The translations under genes and the position numbers were made by a program. A stretch of 64,000 bases of DNA from Megaleporinus macrocephalus (Eukaryota; Chordata; Actinopteri; Characiformes; Anostomidae). The stretch is taken from NCBI GenBank assembly GCA_021613375.1, contig CM038716.1:5602684-5666683 (forward strand), in the 5' to 3' direction. This document shows, one piece after another, positions 38,301-49,993 of the stretch (the first letter of the stretch is position 1; every line of letters begins with the position of its first letter). The notes under the pieces were generated by a model. That model worked only from the letters and a program-made list of their open reading frames with translations. It had not been told where the DNA came from and made no database searches.

Positions 38301-38379
38301 GAAATCTCTGCATCTGTCAGTGTTTCTGTCTGATACGGTTCTGCTCTCTCACCCGGCTGTGATGCAGACAGACACTCAC

Positions 38380-38433
38380 CAGGTTGGCGATGATGTAATG
38401 ATATCCCTTCACATGCTTCCCTACACTCACCGC
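38380..38433 (-). CDS. gria4: gria4 exon 5: short amino-terminal domain exon
   Basis: A 54-nt exon encoding 18 residues, AVSVGKHVKGYHYIIANL, in phase 0 at both ends. The acceptor reads CGCAG and the donor GTGAGT. The length and the motif GKHVKGYHYIIANL match exon 5 of the AMPA receptor genes and read directly on from the LEQ of exon 4. It forms part of the second lobe of the amino-terminal domain. The acceptor is preceded within about 12 bases by a long pure dinucleotide tract (plus-strand GA, 38445-38500), so in the transcript the polypyrimidine tract of this tiny exon is a CU microsatellite. Skipping the exon would keep the frame. Confidence 0.92.
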
Positions 38434-38437
38434 CTGC

Positions 38438-38442
<5 letters not shown>

Positions 38443-38500
<58 letters not shown>
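38443..38500. repeat. (GA)n adjoining the exon 5 acceptor
   Basis: About 28 GA units starting roughly ten bases from the exon. In the transcript they provide the polypyrimidine tract. Confidence 0.96.
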
Positions 38501-38503
<3 letters not shown>

Positions 38504-39130
38504 AAACGTAAGGAATGAGGGAGAGAAAGAAGAAAACAGAGCGAGTGAGGAGGGCTGAGGAAGAATAGAGCGTGTGCAGATTGGGTTTCTGTGCGTAGCA
38601 GGCGTGACTCCGGCTGGACTGGAAGATGTGCTGCAGTAAATGTGATCGTGCTCAGCACAGATAATAATTCTATATATATAATAATATATCATATATAATA
38701 ATTATTAATAACAATGTTAATAATAACTGTGTACAATAATGATAATTCATCTTCTCACACATGTAAATAGAAGTATTACATGACTTCTGGTTCCACAGTA
38801 AACACTGGCTCATATACACCAATACTTTAACCAAACAGAGTTCCCGGAGACTCCACTCCCACTGCAGTGTTCATACTTCCCACGCTTCACTTTTAACGAG
38901 CTAACCAATTAAAAAGAAAGAGGCTAAAACTGAAATGTGGAGCTGAGCAGTAGGACAGTCTTGCTTGTACTTGTGATTAAAAATGCTAACTTAAATATGA
39001 ACTCACTGGCACGTATACAATCCTGCACACTGTTGTCACTGTCAACGCCATGTCTCTTGTCCAGCTGTGTTCCAGGTACTTGCTAATCGTTATTCATCGT
39101 TCCATAATCAAACAGCCCAACTGCAAAGTA
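38501..39130. other. intron 4 sequence, nothing recognised
   Basis: A GA-rich start, a TATATAATA patch near 38670-38710, then ordinary intron sequence. Confidence 0.5.
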
Positions 39131-39174
39131 AATTCTCCCAGCCAAGCGGGACCCTATCGGTGTATAAACCCCCT

Positions 39175-41260
39175 TGACCCGGCTCAGTCAAACTCCTCTT
39201 AGTGATATAAAATCTCTAGACATGGGCCCAGTCAAACTTTTCCTAGTTGTGTAGGTCCTTAGTGGTCTAAAGTCTCTTGCCCCACCAACCCAGTCAAACC
39301 CCTTCTAGTGACTTTAAATGTTCTCAGTCAGTGGTGGTGACCTCTTAGTGGTGTAAAGTGTCTTGACCTGTGGCCTAGTCCAACACCTGTTAGTAGTGTA
39401 AACTCTCTTGACCTGTGGCCTAGTCCAACTCCTCTTAGTGGTGTAAAATGTCTTAGCCTGTGGCCCAGTTAATCTTCCCCTAGTGGCGTAAAGTTTCTTG
39501 GCCTGTGGCCCAGTCAATCTCCACTTAGTGGTGTGAAGTGTCTTAAATTGTAGCCCAGTAAAGCTCCTCCTAGTGGTGTAAAGTCTCTAGACATGGGCCC
39601 AGTCAAACTTTTCCTAGTTGTGTAGGTCCTTAGTGGTCTAAAGTCTCTTGCCCCAGTCAAACCCCTTCTAGTGACTTTAAATGTTCTCAGTCAGTGGTGG
39701 TGACCTCTTGACCTGTGGCCTAGTCCAACTCCTCTTAGTGGTGTAAAATGTCTTAGCCTGTGGCCGATTCAATCTCCTCCTAGTGTTGTAAAGTCTCTTG
39801 GCCTGTGGCCCAGTTAATCTCCCCCTAGTGGCGTAAAGTTTCTTGGCCTGTGGCCCAGTTAATCACCACCTACTAGCGTAAAGTTTCTTGGCCTGTGGCC
39901 CAGTCAATCTCCACTTACTGGTGTAAAGTGTCTTAAATTGTAGCCCAGTAAAATTCCACCTAGTGGTGTAAAGTCTCTTGGCCTGTGGCCCAGTCAATCT
40001 CCACTTAGTGGTGTAAAGTGTCTTGAATTGTATCCCAGTAAAACTCCTTCTAGTGGTGTAAAGTCTCTTGGCCTGTGGCCAAGTCAAATTTTTTCTAAAG
40101 GTGGAAAGTCTTTTGGTCTGTGGCCCAGTCCAACTCCTCTTAGTGGTGTGAGGTCTTTTGGCCAGTTGCAAAGTCAATCGCCTCCTAGTGCTGTAAAGTG
40201 TCTTAACCTGTGGCCCAGTCAAACTCCTCCTAGTGGTGTAAAGTCTCTTAACCTGTGGTCCAGTCAAATTTTCCCTAGTGGTGCAAGGTCTCTTGGCCTG
40301 TGTTCCAGTCCAACAACTCATTGTGGTGTAGTCACTTGGCCTGTGGCCCAGTCAATCTCCTCCTAGTGGTGTAAAGTGTCTTGATCTGGGGTCCAGTCAA
40401 ATTTTCCCTAGTGGTGCAAGGTCTCTTGGCCTGTGTTCCAGTCCAACAACTCATTGTGGTGTAGTCACTTGGCCTGTGGCCCAGTCAATCTCCTCCTAGT
40501 GGTGTAAAGTGTCTTGACCTGTGGCCTAGTCCAACACCTGTTAAAAGTGTAAACTCTCTTGACCTGTGGCCTAGTTCAACTCCTCTTAGTGGTGTAAAAT
40601 GTCTTAGCCTGTGGCCCAGTTAATCTTCCCCTAGTGGCGTAAAGTTTCTTGGCCTGTGGCCCAGTCAATCTCCACTTAGTGGTGTGAAGTGTCTTAAATT
40701 GTAACCCAGTAAAGCTCCTCCTAGTGGTGTAAAGTCTCTAGACATGGGCCCAGTCAAACTTTTCCTAGTTGTGTAGGTCCTTAGTGGTCTAAAGTCTCTT
40801 GCCCCAGTCAAACCCCTTCTAGTGACTTTAAATGTTCTCAGTCAGTGGTGGTGACCTCTTGACCTGTGGCCTAGTCCAACTCCTCTTAGTGGTGTAAAGT
40901 CACCTGGCCTGTGTCCCAGTCCATCTCCTCCTAGTAGTGTAAAGTCACCTGGCCTGTAGCCCAGTCAATCTCTTCCTAGTGGTGTAAAGTTTCTTAATCT
41001 GTGGCCCTGTCCAATTCCTTCTAGTAGTGTAAAGTCACCTGGCCTGTGGCCCAGTCAATCTCCTTCTAGAAGTGTAATGTCTATTGGCCTGTGGCCTAGT
41101 CAGATTCCTCCCAGTGGTGGAAAGTGTATTAGCCTGTGGCCCAGTCAGACTCCTCATAGTGGGGTAAATCTCTTAGCCAGTGGCCCAGTAAAATTCCTCC
41201 AAGTGGTATAAGCTCTTTTGGCACCTGGCCCAGTCAGACCCTCCCTATAGTGTTGTAAAA
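39175..41260. repeat. 45-bp minisatellite with block duplication
   Basis: About 45 units with words CTTGGCCTGTGGCCCAGTCA, ATCTCCTCCTAGTGGTGTAA and AGTCT. Minus-strand frames read as 15-residue repeats (GPQAKRLYTTRR-like). An irregular run of several variant units (with TAGACATGGGCCCAGTCAAA and AGTGACTTTAAATGTTCTCA) is present at about 39215-39350, 39590-39715 and 40740-40860, showing that whole blocks were copied. Confidence 0.95.
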
Positions 41261-41985
41261 ACTGTTTTAATCCCTGCTGATGTCAAGATCATAACTGTCC
41301 TTTCTCTGTGTGCAATATGATGTTAGCCAACTTTGAAATTTATAAAACAATGTCACAGAAGAGTTAGAGTTCTCCTCCAGGTGTGCTGATGCTGAAGGTT
41401 CCCATTTTAAGAAGGGGCTGGCGTCAGGTCTTGGAGGAAACATGTGCTAGCCTTCATCTTCCCAGCTTGGCAGCATCATGTGATAGGTAGAGATTGAGCT
41501 GGAGGGTGGAACTGGCAATAACTAAAATAGCCAGTGCCAAACTCCCCTGTGGGCAAAGTCTATCAGTCAGCGGCCCGGCCAAATTCCTCCCAGTGGTGTA
41601 AAGTCTCTTGGCAGGGAAAATACTGGTCATCTGAATAAACAGGTTTTCTTTGGGGACTATTTTAGAGTTGGACGTCTGGTTCCCATCACCACCACTGCGA
41701 ACAGTCCTACTCCAGAATCGAGCCTTTCACACAAGTGTGTGGGAATTTTAGGAAAAGACATTTAAGCTGCTAGCGATCTTTCACGCTTCACACGTCCGGA
41801 AACTTGTTTTAACCATTGCAGCAAGTTCCACTGAAACGGATGTAATTTTACTGAGTAAAAGCTGGCGTGACTGAGCCTTTATACACCCACCAGAGAGTGA
41901 GGAGCTGGAGTGATTTATAAAGGGATGAGTGGGTATGTTTAAGCTCTGATTAATTAGTCTGCTATCACTGTTAATGAACAAATAC
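41261..41985. other. intron 4 sequence, nothing recognised
   Basis: Ordinary-looking sequence with a decayed 45-bp-type unit near 41570-41610. Confidence 0.5.
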
Positions 41986-41989
41986 AGAT

Positions 41990-41992
<3 letters not shown>

Positions 41993-42020
<28 letters not shown>
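41993..42020. repeat. (GA)n microsatellite
   Basis: Short pure GA run. Confidence 0.9.
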
Positions 42021-42069
42021 GGGAACACCCAGACAGCGCTGAGGCTCTGCAACTCTCTGATCACTGCTT

Positions 42070-42895
42070 GATCTCCTCTTTCTGACCTGAACTCTTTCTT
42101 CTTTTCCTTTCATCACCTTTCATTCTCTCATACCTCATTTCCCTCCTCTGTTTCCTCTTCTCTCATCCTCTCCTTTTTAATTATCATCTCTTCTATCTGC
42201 CTCCTTTCTCTTCTCCTCCATTATTTCCTGTGTGCTTATCTCTTCTTTTCATGTCTTTCTCTTCTCCTCTCATGTTTTCTTTCCTTTTTCCTCTCTACTC
42301 TTCTGTTTTCATCTTCCTCTTTTTTTTGCCTCTCCACCTCATCTCCCTCCTCTCCTCCTCCGTTCTTATCTCCCTCCTCTCCTCTTATCCCCTCTTCACT
42401 CCTCTTTATTCTTCTCTCTCCTCCTGACCTCTCTTATTTCATCTCTCCTTTCTTGTGTCTCTCCTCTCCTACTCCTTTCTCGTCTTTTCACTTCTCCGTT
42501 CCTTCCCTCTTTTCTGTTTTCCCCACCCTCTCCTCTCTTTCCTCTCATGTTTTATTTCCCTCACTCTTCTCCTTTCTTTCTAGTCCTTTAACTTATTCTA
42601 TGTTTTATTTCTCCTCCTCCATTCCTCTTCTCTTCTCTCCTCATTTCTCCTCTTATCCTCTCTCCTCTCTTCTTTATTATCATAACTTCTCCTGACCTGT
42701 CCTCTTTCATCTCCTCTCCTCTCCTCCTTTCTTGTTTCTCTCCTCTCCTACTCCTTTCTCATCTTTTCACTTCTCTACCATTTCCTTCTCCTTTTCTTCC
42801 CCTCTTTTCTTCTATTTTCTTCATGCTCTCTCCTCTCCTCCTATCTTATCTCTCTCATCTCTCTCCTTTCTCCTCCTCTGTTCCTCCACAGCTGG
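42070..42895. repeat. CT-rich low-complexity tract (CTCCTCTCCT)
   Basis: About 800 bases of CTCCTCTTCTCTCCTC-like sequence, with a duplicated block (TGTCTCTCCTCTCCTACTCC at about 42455 and a close match near 42735). Confidence 0.93.
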
Positions 42896-43002
42896 CCCAG
42901 TGGTCCTTCTTCACTCTGGCAGTGTGATCAGTGCCTGTGGAGAGAGCAGTCTGTTTGTCTTCTACCTGCTCGCCTCCTGCTGCTTTACTGATGGAGCGCT
43001 CT

Positions 43003-43021
43003 GTGTGTGTGTGTGTGTGTG

Positions 43022-43061
<40 letters not shown>

Positions 43062-43090
43062 TGTGTGTGTGTGTGTGAGAGAGAGAGTGT
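43003..43090. repeat. (GT)n microsatellite, interrupted
   Basis: GT runs interrupted by GAGC and GAGT, ending in GAGAGAGAGTGTGTGTG. Confidence 0.95.
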
Positions 43091-43179
43091 GTGTGACAGT
43101 CTGATAGATACAACCCTGCGAGCCTCACCAGAGGAGCAGGAGGACCGAAGCGGGCAGACACATCACAATACAATCAAAT

Positions 43180-43420
43180 ACTACGATAGAGAGAGACCGA
43201 GACAGAGAGAGAGAGAGAGAGAGATAAAGAAAAAAGTAAAAGGAAGAAAAGAAAGAAGAGGAAAGAAAGAGGAAAGAGAGAGGAAAGAGAGAAGAGGAAA
43301 GAGAGAAGAGGAAAGAGAGAAGGAGAGCCACATAAACACTGAAAGAGAGAGGAAGAAAAGAGAGGAGGAGAGAAATAGAAAGGGATGGTTGACAGAATGA
43401 GAGAAGGAACAAACAGAGCG
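43180..43420. repeat. GA-rich tract
   Basis: Purine-rich repeats including AGAGGAAAGAGAGAAGAGGA duplications. Confidence 0.9.
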
Positions 43421-43735
43421 TAAAGAAGAGAGATACAGCTTTATGTGTGTTGATGTTCATTTCAGTAGATTAAACCATGTTTAGCCCAAACGTCTTTAAT
43501 CATATCTCTTTCTCTCCCTAACTTCCTCCCCCCCCCCCTCTCTCTTTCTCCCTCTCTCACTGTTTTTTCCACTTGGCAGACTGAGCAGTGCTCGAGTTGG
43601 AATGAGTTTGGAGGAGAATTGGTGTGAGATTCTGCAGAATAAACAGGAGACAGACAGACAGACAGACAAAGGTAAAAATCTATTTAAGGTTCTAGATTGT
43701 TGAACTGCTTTGTCCCATTCAAAAACATCAAAACA
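43421..43735. other. intron 4 spacer with (CAGA)n
   Basis: Contains a pyrimidine-rich patch (43505-43570) and a short CAGA repeat near 43650-43668. Confidence 0.6.
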
Positions 43736-43759
43736 GAGATTTATTCTGCCCCCACTACA

Positions 43760-46700
43760 AAATCCAAAATACCATCACTCTTCAGCATCGTAATTCACCA
43801 AGAAGCACAATTATAGTCCAACAAATACTATTATCCTTCAAAAACACCACCATTTTCCACATAATACCATCGCTATACAGCAAATATGGTTCCGCTCTAA
43901 AATCATTAGCCAACAAAAAACATCTTTCTCCAAGTCCATAATTTTGCAAATTCTCCAAATAATACCATCATTCTCCAAAGAACATTATTATTCACCAACA
44001 AACACCCTAATGTTTCATTAATAATTATATATAATTAACCTTCATCTTACATCATCATTACCCTCCATCATTCTCCACTAAACACCATCATTCACCAAAA
44101 CACTAGTGTTCTTCACCAAACACCATTATTCTCCACTAAACACCATCATTCTCCACTAAGCACCATCATTCACCAAAACACTAGTGCTCTTCATAAAACA
44201 CCATCATTCTTCACCAAACAACATCATTCTCCACTAAACACCATCATTCACCAAAAACACCAGTATTCTCCACTAAGCACCATCATTATCCACTAAACAC
44301 CATCATTCACCAAAAACACCAGTATTCTCCACTAAGCACCATTATTATCCACTAAACACCATCATTCTCCACTAAACACCATCATTCTCCACTAAGCACC
44401 ATCATTCTCCACTAAGCACCATCATTCACCAAAAACACCAGTATTCTCCACTAAGCACCATCATTATCCACTAAACACCATCTTTCACCAAAAACACCAG
44501 TATTCTCCACTAAGCACCATTATTATCCACTAAACACCATCATTATCCACTAAACACCATCATTCACCAAAAACACCAGTATTCTCCACTAAGCACCATC
44601 ATTCTCCACTAAACACCATCATTCACCAAAAACACCAGTGTTCTCCACTAAGCACCATCATTCACCAAAAACACCAGTATTATTTACCAAAAACCATCAC
44701 TCTCCACTAAGCACCATCATTCTCCACTAAACACCATCATTCACCAAAAACACCAGTGTTCTCCACTAAGCACCATCATTCTCCACTAAACACCATCATT
44801 CACCAAAAACACCAGTATTCTCCACTAAGCACCATCATTATCCACTAAACACCATCATTCACCAAAAACACCAGTATTATTTACCAAAAAACATCATTCT
44901 CCACTAAGCACTATCATTCACCAAAAACACCAGTATTATTTACCAAAAACCATCATTCTTCACTAAGCACCATCATTCACCAATAAGACCAGTATTCTCC
45001 ACTAAGCACCATCATTTACCAAAAGCACCAGTATTATTTACCAAAAACCATCATTCTTCACTAAGCACCATCATTCACCAATAACACCAGTATTCTCCAC
45101 TAAGCACCATCATTCACCAAAAACACCAGTATTATTTACCAAAAACCATCATTCTCCACTAAGCACCATTATTCACCAATAACACCAGTATTCTCCACTA
45201 AGCACCATCATTTACCAAAAGCACCAGTATTATTTACCAAAAACCATCATTCTTCACTAAGCACCATCATTCACCAATAACACCAGTATTCTCCACTAAG
45301 CACCATCATTTACCAAAAGCACCAGTATTATTTACAAAAACCATCATTCTTCACTAAGCACCATCATTCACCAATAACACCAGTATTTTCCACTAAGCAC
45401 CATCATTCACCAAAAACATCAGTATTATTTACCAAAAACCATCATTCTCCACTAAGCACCATTATTCACCAAAACACCATCATTCACCAATAACACCAGT
45501 ATTATTTACCAAAAACCATCATTCTCCACTAAGCATTATCATTCACCAATAACACCAGTATTATTTACCAAAAACCATCATTCTCCACTAAACACCATCA
45601 TTCTCCACTAAACACCATCATTCTCCACTAAGCACTATCATTCACCAAAAGCACCAGTATTATTTACCAAAAACCATCATTCTCCACTAAGCACTATCAT
45701 TTACCAAAAGCACCAGTATTCTCCACTAAGCACTATCATTCTCCACTAAACACCATCATTCACCAAAAACACCAGTATAATTTACCAAAAACCATCATTC
45801 TCCGCTAAGCACCATCATTCACCAAAACACCATCATTCACCAATAACACCAGTATTATTTACCAAAAACCATCATTCTCCACTAAGCACTATCATTCACC
45901 AAAAACACAGTATTATTTACCAAAAACCATCATTCTCCACTAAACACCATCATTCTCCACTAAGCACTATCATTCACCAAAAGCACCAGTATTATTTACC
46001 AAAAACCATCATTCTCCACTAAGCACTATCATTCACCAAAAGCACCAGTATTATTTACCAAAAACCATCATTCTTCACTAAGCACTATCATTTACCAAAA
46101 GCACCAGTATTATTTACCAAAAACCATCATTCTCCACTAAGCACCATCATTCACCAATAACACCAGTATTCTCCACTAAGCACCATCATTCACCAATAAC
46201 ACCAGTATTATTTACCAAAAACCATCATTCTCCACTAAACACCATCATTCTCCACTAAGCACTATCATTCACCAAAAGCACCAGTATTATTTACCAAAAA
46301 CCATCATTCTCCACTAAGCACTATTATTTACCAAAAGCTCCAGTATTATTTACCAAAAACCATCATTCTCCACTAAGCACTATCATTTACCAAAAGCACC
46401 AGTATTCTCCACTAAGCACCATCATTCTCCACTAAGCACTATCATTTACCAAAAGCACCAGTATTCTCCACTAAGCACCATCATTCTCCACTAAGCACTA
46501 TCATTTACCAAAAGCACCAGTGTTCTCCACTAAGCACTATCATTCAACAAAAACACCAGTATTATTTACCAAAAACCATCATTCACCAAAAGCACCAGTG
46601 TTCTTCACCAAACACCATCATTCTCCATCAAACACCATCATTCACCAAAAGCACCAGTGTTCATCAAACACCATCATTCTCTAAAAATCATCATTCTTCA

Positions 46701-46990
46701 CCACATACTATCATTCTCCAAAAAACACCATTATTCTCCAAAAAACACCATAATTATCTAACAAACACCATACTTCTTCACCAATCATCATTACACCTCA
46801 ACAAAAACCATAATTCTTCACCAAATATCACCATTCTCAAACATTATGCTCCACCAGATAGCATCATCTTCCACCACCGTTCCTCTCCAATAAACAACTT
46901 AATTTTTCAACAGCATCACTTCCCACCAATCACCATCATTCTCCACTAAACACCAAACATTTCTAACAAACACCAACATTTGACACCAAA
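43760..46990. repeat. CACCATCATTCTCCACTAAG array (3.2 kb)
   Basis: Built from a few related 19-31-base words: CACCATCATTCTCCACTAAG, CACCATCATTCACCAAAAAC, ACCAGTATTATTTACCAAAA and relatives, in a shifting order. Higher-order blocks of about 90-130 bases dominate from 44650 to 46550. The edges (43760-44050, 46560-46990) are strongly decayed, so growth was in the centre. Stop codons occur throughout. Confidence 0.95.
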
Positions 46991-47108
46991 TGCAGCCGTT
47001 CTACAAGAGCTTCACTCTCACTCACTGGAAAATCTCAGCAATACCAGAACCACCCACTGCATTCCGAGGCAGTTTCACGCGTTCTAGATATCTCTGAAAC
47101 GCTCTCAC

Positions 47109-47293
47109 CTGTTCTAGAATGGTCTGGAGTCGCTCAGGCTCCAGGTCGATGACGAACTTTTTCTCCTGGCGCCGGTCGAGGTCCTCTAGAAGGCGGCGGT
47201 AGCCAGCGTCGTTGAAGTTCTCCACGCAGATGGCGCTCACCTGCCAGCCGTTCTGGCCCGCCTTCTCCATGATGGCCTGCAGGATGGCATATC
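47109..47293 (-). CDS. gria4: gria4 exon 4: amino-terminal domain, middle
   Basis: The exon starts after an acceptor ending TGTAG and ends at a GTGAGA donor. It begins with the last two bases of a glycine codon (phase carried from exon 3) followed by 61 codons, [12 protein letters not shown] through QTILEQ. It belongs to the LIVBP-like amino-terminal domain, which drives subunit assembly outside the membrane. The stretches [15 protein letters not shown] and [11 protein letters not shown] are near identical to remembered GluA4. The 185-nt length is 12 nt less than the GluA2 equivalent, as expected for GluA4, which lacks four residues there. One oddity: the usual cysteine after VID is leucine here ([10 protein letters not shown]). 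That cysteine is not part of the domain's conserved disulfide as I know it. The next exon lies 8.7 kb away across an intron full of minisatellites. Confidence 0.93.
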
Positions 47294-47550
47294 CTACACC
47301 ATTACACAGACGCAGACACACAGAGTGGGAAGTTTGGGTTAAGCACACAAACCTGGCTGTTGTTACATGGGCAGCTTCCTACACCATGCATCATATTTTG
47401 GATCGTTGCCTAGTTACCTGCTCCAGTCGCCCCCGGCATCCTGTCAGCCTTGGCTGTGGACATACTGAGGCCGGGTATGTGTGTTACAGAGGCCAAGAGC
47501 AACAGATGGCCTCTAAACTGCCTCTTAGTTTCACTGCTGGAGCAATCTGT
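47294..47550. other. intron 3 beside exon 4 acceptor
   Basis: Ordinary intron sequence. The acceptor's pyrimidine tract is weak, with TCTGTGTGTCTGCGTCTGTG-like text about 15-35 bases upstream of the exon. Confidence 0.5.
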
Positions 47551-47556
47551 CCATCA

Positions 47557-47614
47557 GTGTGTGTGTGTGTGTGTCTAATCTAATATTCGGTATGTGTGTG
47601 TGTGAGTGTGAGTG
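47557..47614. repeat. short (GT)n runs
   Basis: GT runs at 47557-47574 and 47592-47614. Confidence 0.85.
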
Positions 47615-47904
47615 TGTTGTCCTTCCCAAACTGACATACGGAACATCAGTGTCGTACCTGCCAGTGATTAATTTCCTGCAGTGCTTTTCAAAAGCAGCCC
47701 AGACAGAATGATACGCAGCTATGTGTATATTTATACAGCAGTTAGTTCCAGCAACACAATCTGATTGGTTGACAAGCACTCCTTTTACTACACCTGTATA
47801 ATTCAAGTAACTTATTTTATGCTATGTCTAACCATAAGTAAGTTTCTACAAATGTCAACCTCTTAATTCCACTATATATAAATATATATATATAAATATA
47901 TATA
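47615..47904. other. intron 3 spacer ending in a TATA-rich palindrome
   Basis: Nothing recognised up to the TA-rich palindrome at about 47872-47904. Confidence 0.5.
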
Positions 47905-48223
47905 TAGTGGTCACGATTCAATATATCGCCATATATTGTGATACTGCAAGTAAAGTAATATACTGAGATTTTTCAAATCCTACTATTAAAACACACCACT
48001 GTATGAACAGGTTTATCAATGCTTACAATAGCATTGCGCCCTTGTGCTGCTTGTTAATGTTGGAGTGGAGCTGAAAATGGATTACAACACTGCCATCTAG
48101 TGGTCAGTGAGTCACTGTCTGCCAGGAATCTGTGTATCGATACTATTTCTTTGATAATCAATAGAGTATCACTAAACATAATATCCCGATATTCGATATG
48201 TACAATATTTTCTTACACCCCTA
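47905..48223. mobile_element. hAT-like MITE (TAGxGGTG ends)
   Basis: About 319 bp. The left end TAGTGGTCACGATTCAATAT pairs imperfectly with the right end, whose reverse complement begins TAGGGGTGTAAGAAAATATT. Words such as ATCGATAC and GATATTCGATAT inside are typical of fish hAT-type MITEs. Flanking TA-rich sequence hides any target duplication. Confidence 0.55.
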
Positions 48224-48289
48224 ACATATATATAATATATAAATATATATGTATATGCATCTATATGCACTTACCATATAGGAGCACTT

Positions 48290-48950
48290 GTAGTTCTCCC
48301 CTTAAAGACTGTAGTTCATCTGATTCACTGCATACATTGTTTATCCCCTTTCACCCTGTTCTTTAATGGTCAGGACCCCCACAGGACCACCACAGAGCAG
48401 GTACTTCTAGGGAGTGAGTCTGGAGTCTGCTGCTGGAGTGTTTAAACACCTCAGTGTCACTGCTGGACTGAGAATAGTCCACCAACCAGCAACATCCAGC
48501 CCACAGTGTCCTGTGGGCAGCGTCCTGTGACCACTTATGAAGGACTATAGAATGGCCAACACAAACTGTGCAGCAGCAGATAAGTTTTGTCTCTACATGG
48601 TGGACCAGCAAGGTGTCTAATAGAGTGGACAGTGAGTGGACACACTGTTTAAAAACTACTGCTGTGTCTGATCCACTCACATCAGCACAACACACACTAA
48701 TACACCACCACCACCTCATCACTGGAGCGCTGGGAATGACCCACCACCTAAATTATGCCTGCTCTGTGGTGGTCCTGTGGGGGTCCTGATCATTAAAGAA
48801 CTGGGTATTAAAGTATACAGAGAATCAGATGAACTACAGTCTGTAAGTGGAGCTCCTCCACTTATGGTCAGTGGAGGTGATACAGTGGACAGTGTGTGTA
48901 GGTACGAGGAGGTGGTTTTAATGTTATGGCTGATCTGTGTATATATCCAC
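48290..48950. mobile_element. fold-back element with long inverted arms
   Basis: Left arm about 48306-48400 and right arm about 48765-48842 are inverted copies: AGACTGTAGTTCATCTGATT and TCAGGACCCCCACAGGACCA at left, complemented at right. It ends with TTTTAATGTTATGGCTGATC, a word I know as common in fish genomes. It has no coding capacity. An internal word (TCTAATAGAGTGGACAGTGA, near 48617) resembles the 42-bp minisatellite unit. Confidence 0.75.
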
Positions 48951-49370
48951 TCTTTATTTATTTCTACACAAATGTTGAGATAAAGTTTAATATCCAATAA
49001 TCTGTGTAGTACAAAAACACAACTCGGGAGTATTTAGGACTGACAGTAGATGATTAATGCTTGTTTAGTGATTTCAGTCGATTTCACAGTCCAGTATAGT
49101 GGACATCAGAACTATTCTAATGAAATTTTGGAATATTAACTTATTTGTTAATAAGAGTGTAACAGACCCAAACAAGGAACGACACATTTCACAATCCACA
49201 TTTTTCTGTATGTAGATTTATGTGTAATATTATTAATATACTCATAAATCTATACAATTTATAATATGGTGTATGTAATGTTTTTCCCATCAGCGACCAG
49301 GATTGTTTTAGTCTTTCATTATGCTGTGATACATTAATGTAAATCAATGTATAAAGAAATATAAATATCT
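48951..49370. other. intron 3 sequence, nothing recognised
   Basis: AT-rich intron sequence with no supported feature. Confidence 0.5.
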
Positions 49371-49545
49371 CCAAAATAGTAACATTCAGTATAAGTAAAT
49401 GTAAAAGGGGTTTTAATGTACTTGGTTTTGGAGCATTTCTATTGGTCCAGTCATCATGAAACTTTTACAGGACATAAAGAAGAGTGGTTGCGTTCAAATT
49501 AGATAGAAAAATGAAAATCAACAAAAATTGAGATATATTTTCCTT
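49371..49545 (-). mobile_element. small MITE (GTCGCTGTCCAA family), inverted partial copy
   Basis: GAGCATTTCTATTGGTCCAG and CATCATGAAACTTTTACAGG match the family interior (33-kb and 55-kb copies) or its complement. The ends are decayed. Confidence 0.6.
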
Positions 49546-49546
49546 T

Positions 49547-49552
<6 letters not shown>

Positions 49553-49589
<37 letters not shown>
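49553..49589. repeat. (TTA)n microsatellite
   Basis: About 12 TTA units. Confidence 0.95.
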
Positions 49590-49592
<3 letters not shown>

Positions 49593-49599
49593 TTAAATA

Positions 49600-49980
49600 A
49601 TGTTTTAGGAGATACTCATGGTTCTGTCACGCCCTGCCTGTTCCCTCTATCTGGTCTCGTCTGTCTATGTTCATGTTTACATTCCCTTGTCCTTCCCATG
49701 TGTATTTGTTTACGTTCCCAGTCATGTCGTTATGTTTTGTCATGTGATCCGTGTCTCTGCCCTCCACCTGTTCCTAGTCTGCGCCTCCTCTCATTGTAAA
49801 CAGGTGTTTCTCGTTCCCTCTTGTTATCCTGTGTATATATTACCTCTGTTTTCCTTCCTGCTTTGTAGAAAACACGTTACAGGTTCATGGACCCAGACAT
49901 CAGAACACTCTCTTAACAGATTCAGGTCAGCTACCAGCCTACAGTGAGATTCTTCTGTAGAGTATAAAAATATCTTTCAC
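49600..49980. other. possible retroelement-derived sequence
   Basis: The first 260 bases (TTCTGTCACGCCCTGCCTGT onward) look like promoter-region text of a dispersed fish retroelement, but no ends are visible. From about 49885 the sequence (CAGACATCAGAACACTCTCT) begins a block that is also found at about 52430 and 56245. Confidence 0.35.
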
Positions 49981-49993
49981 AACAACATATTTG

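Noticed and set aside
39863..40321. Minus-strand 152-codon frame with 15-residue repeats (GPQAKRLYTTRR-like)
   Set aside because: 45-bp minisatellite artefact, although it is on the same strand as gria4. No splice sites frame it and it is not part of any AMPA receptor.
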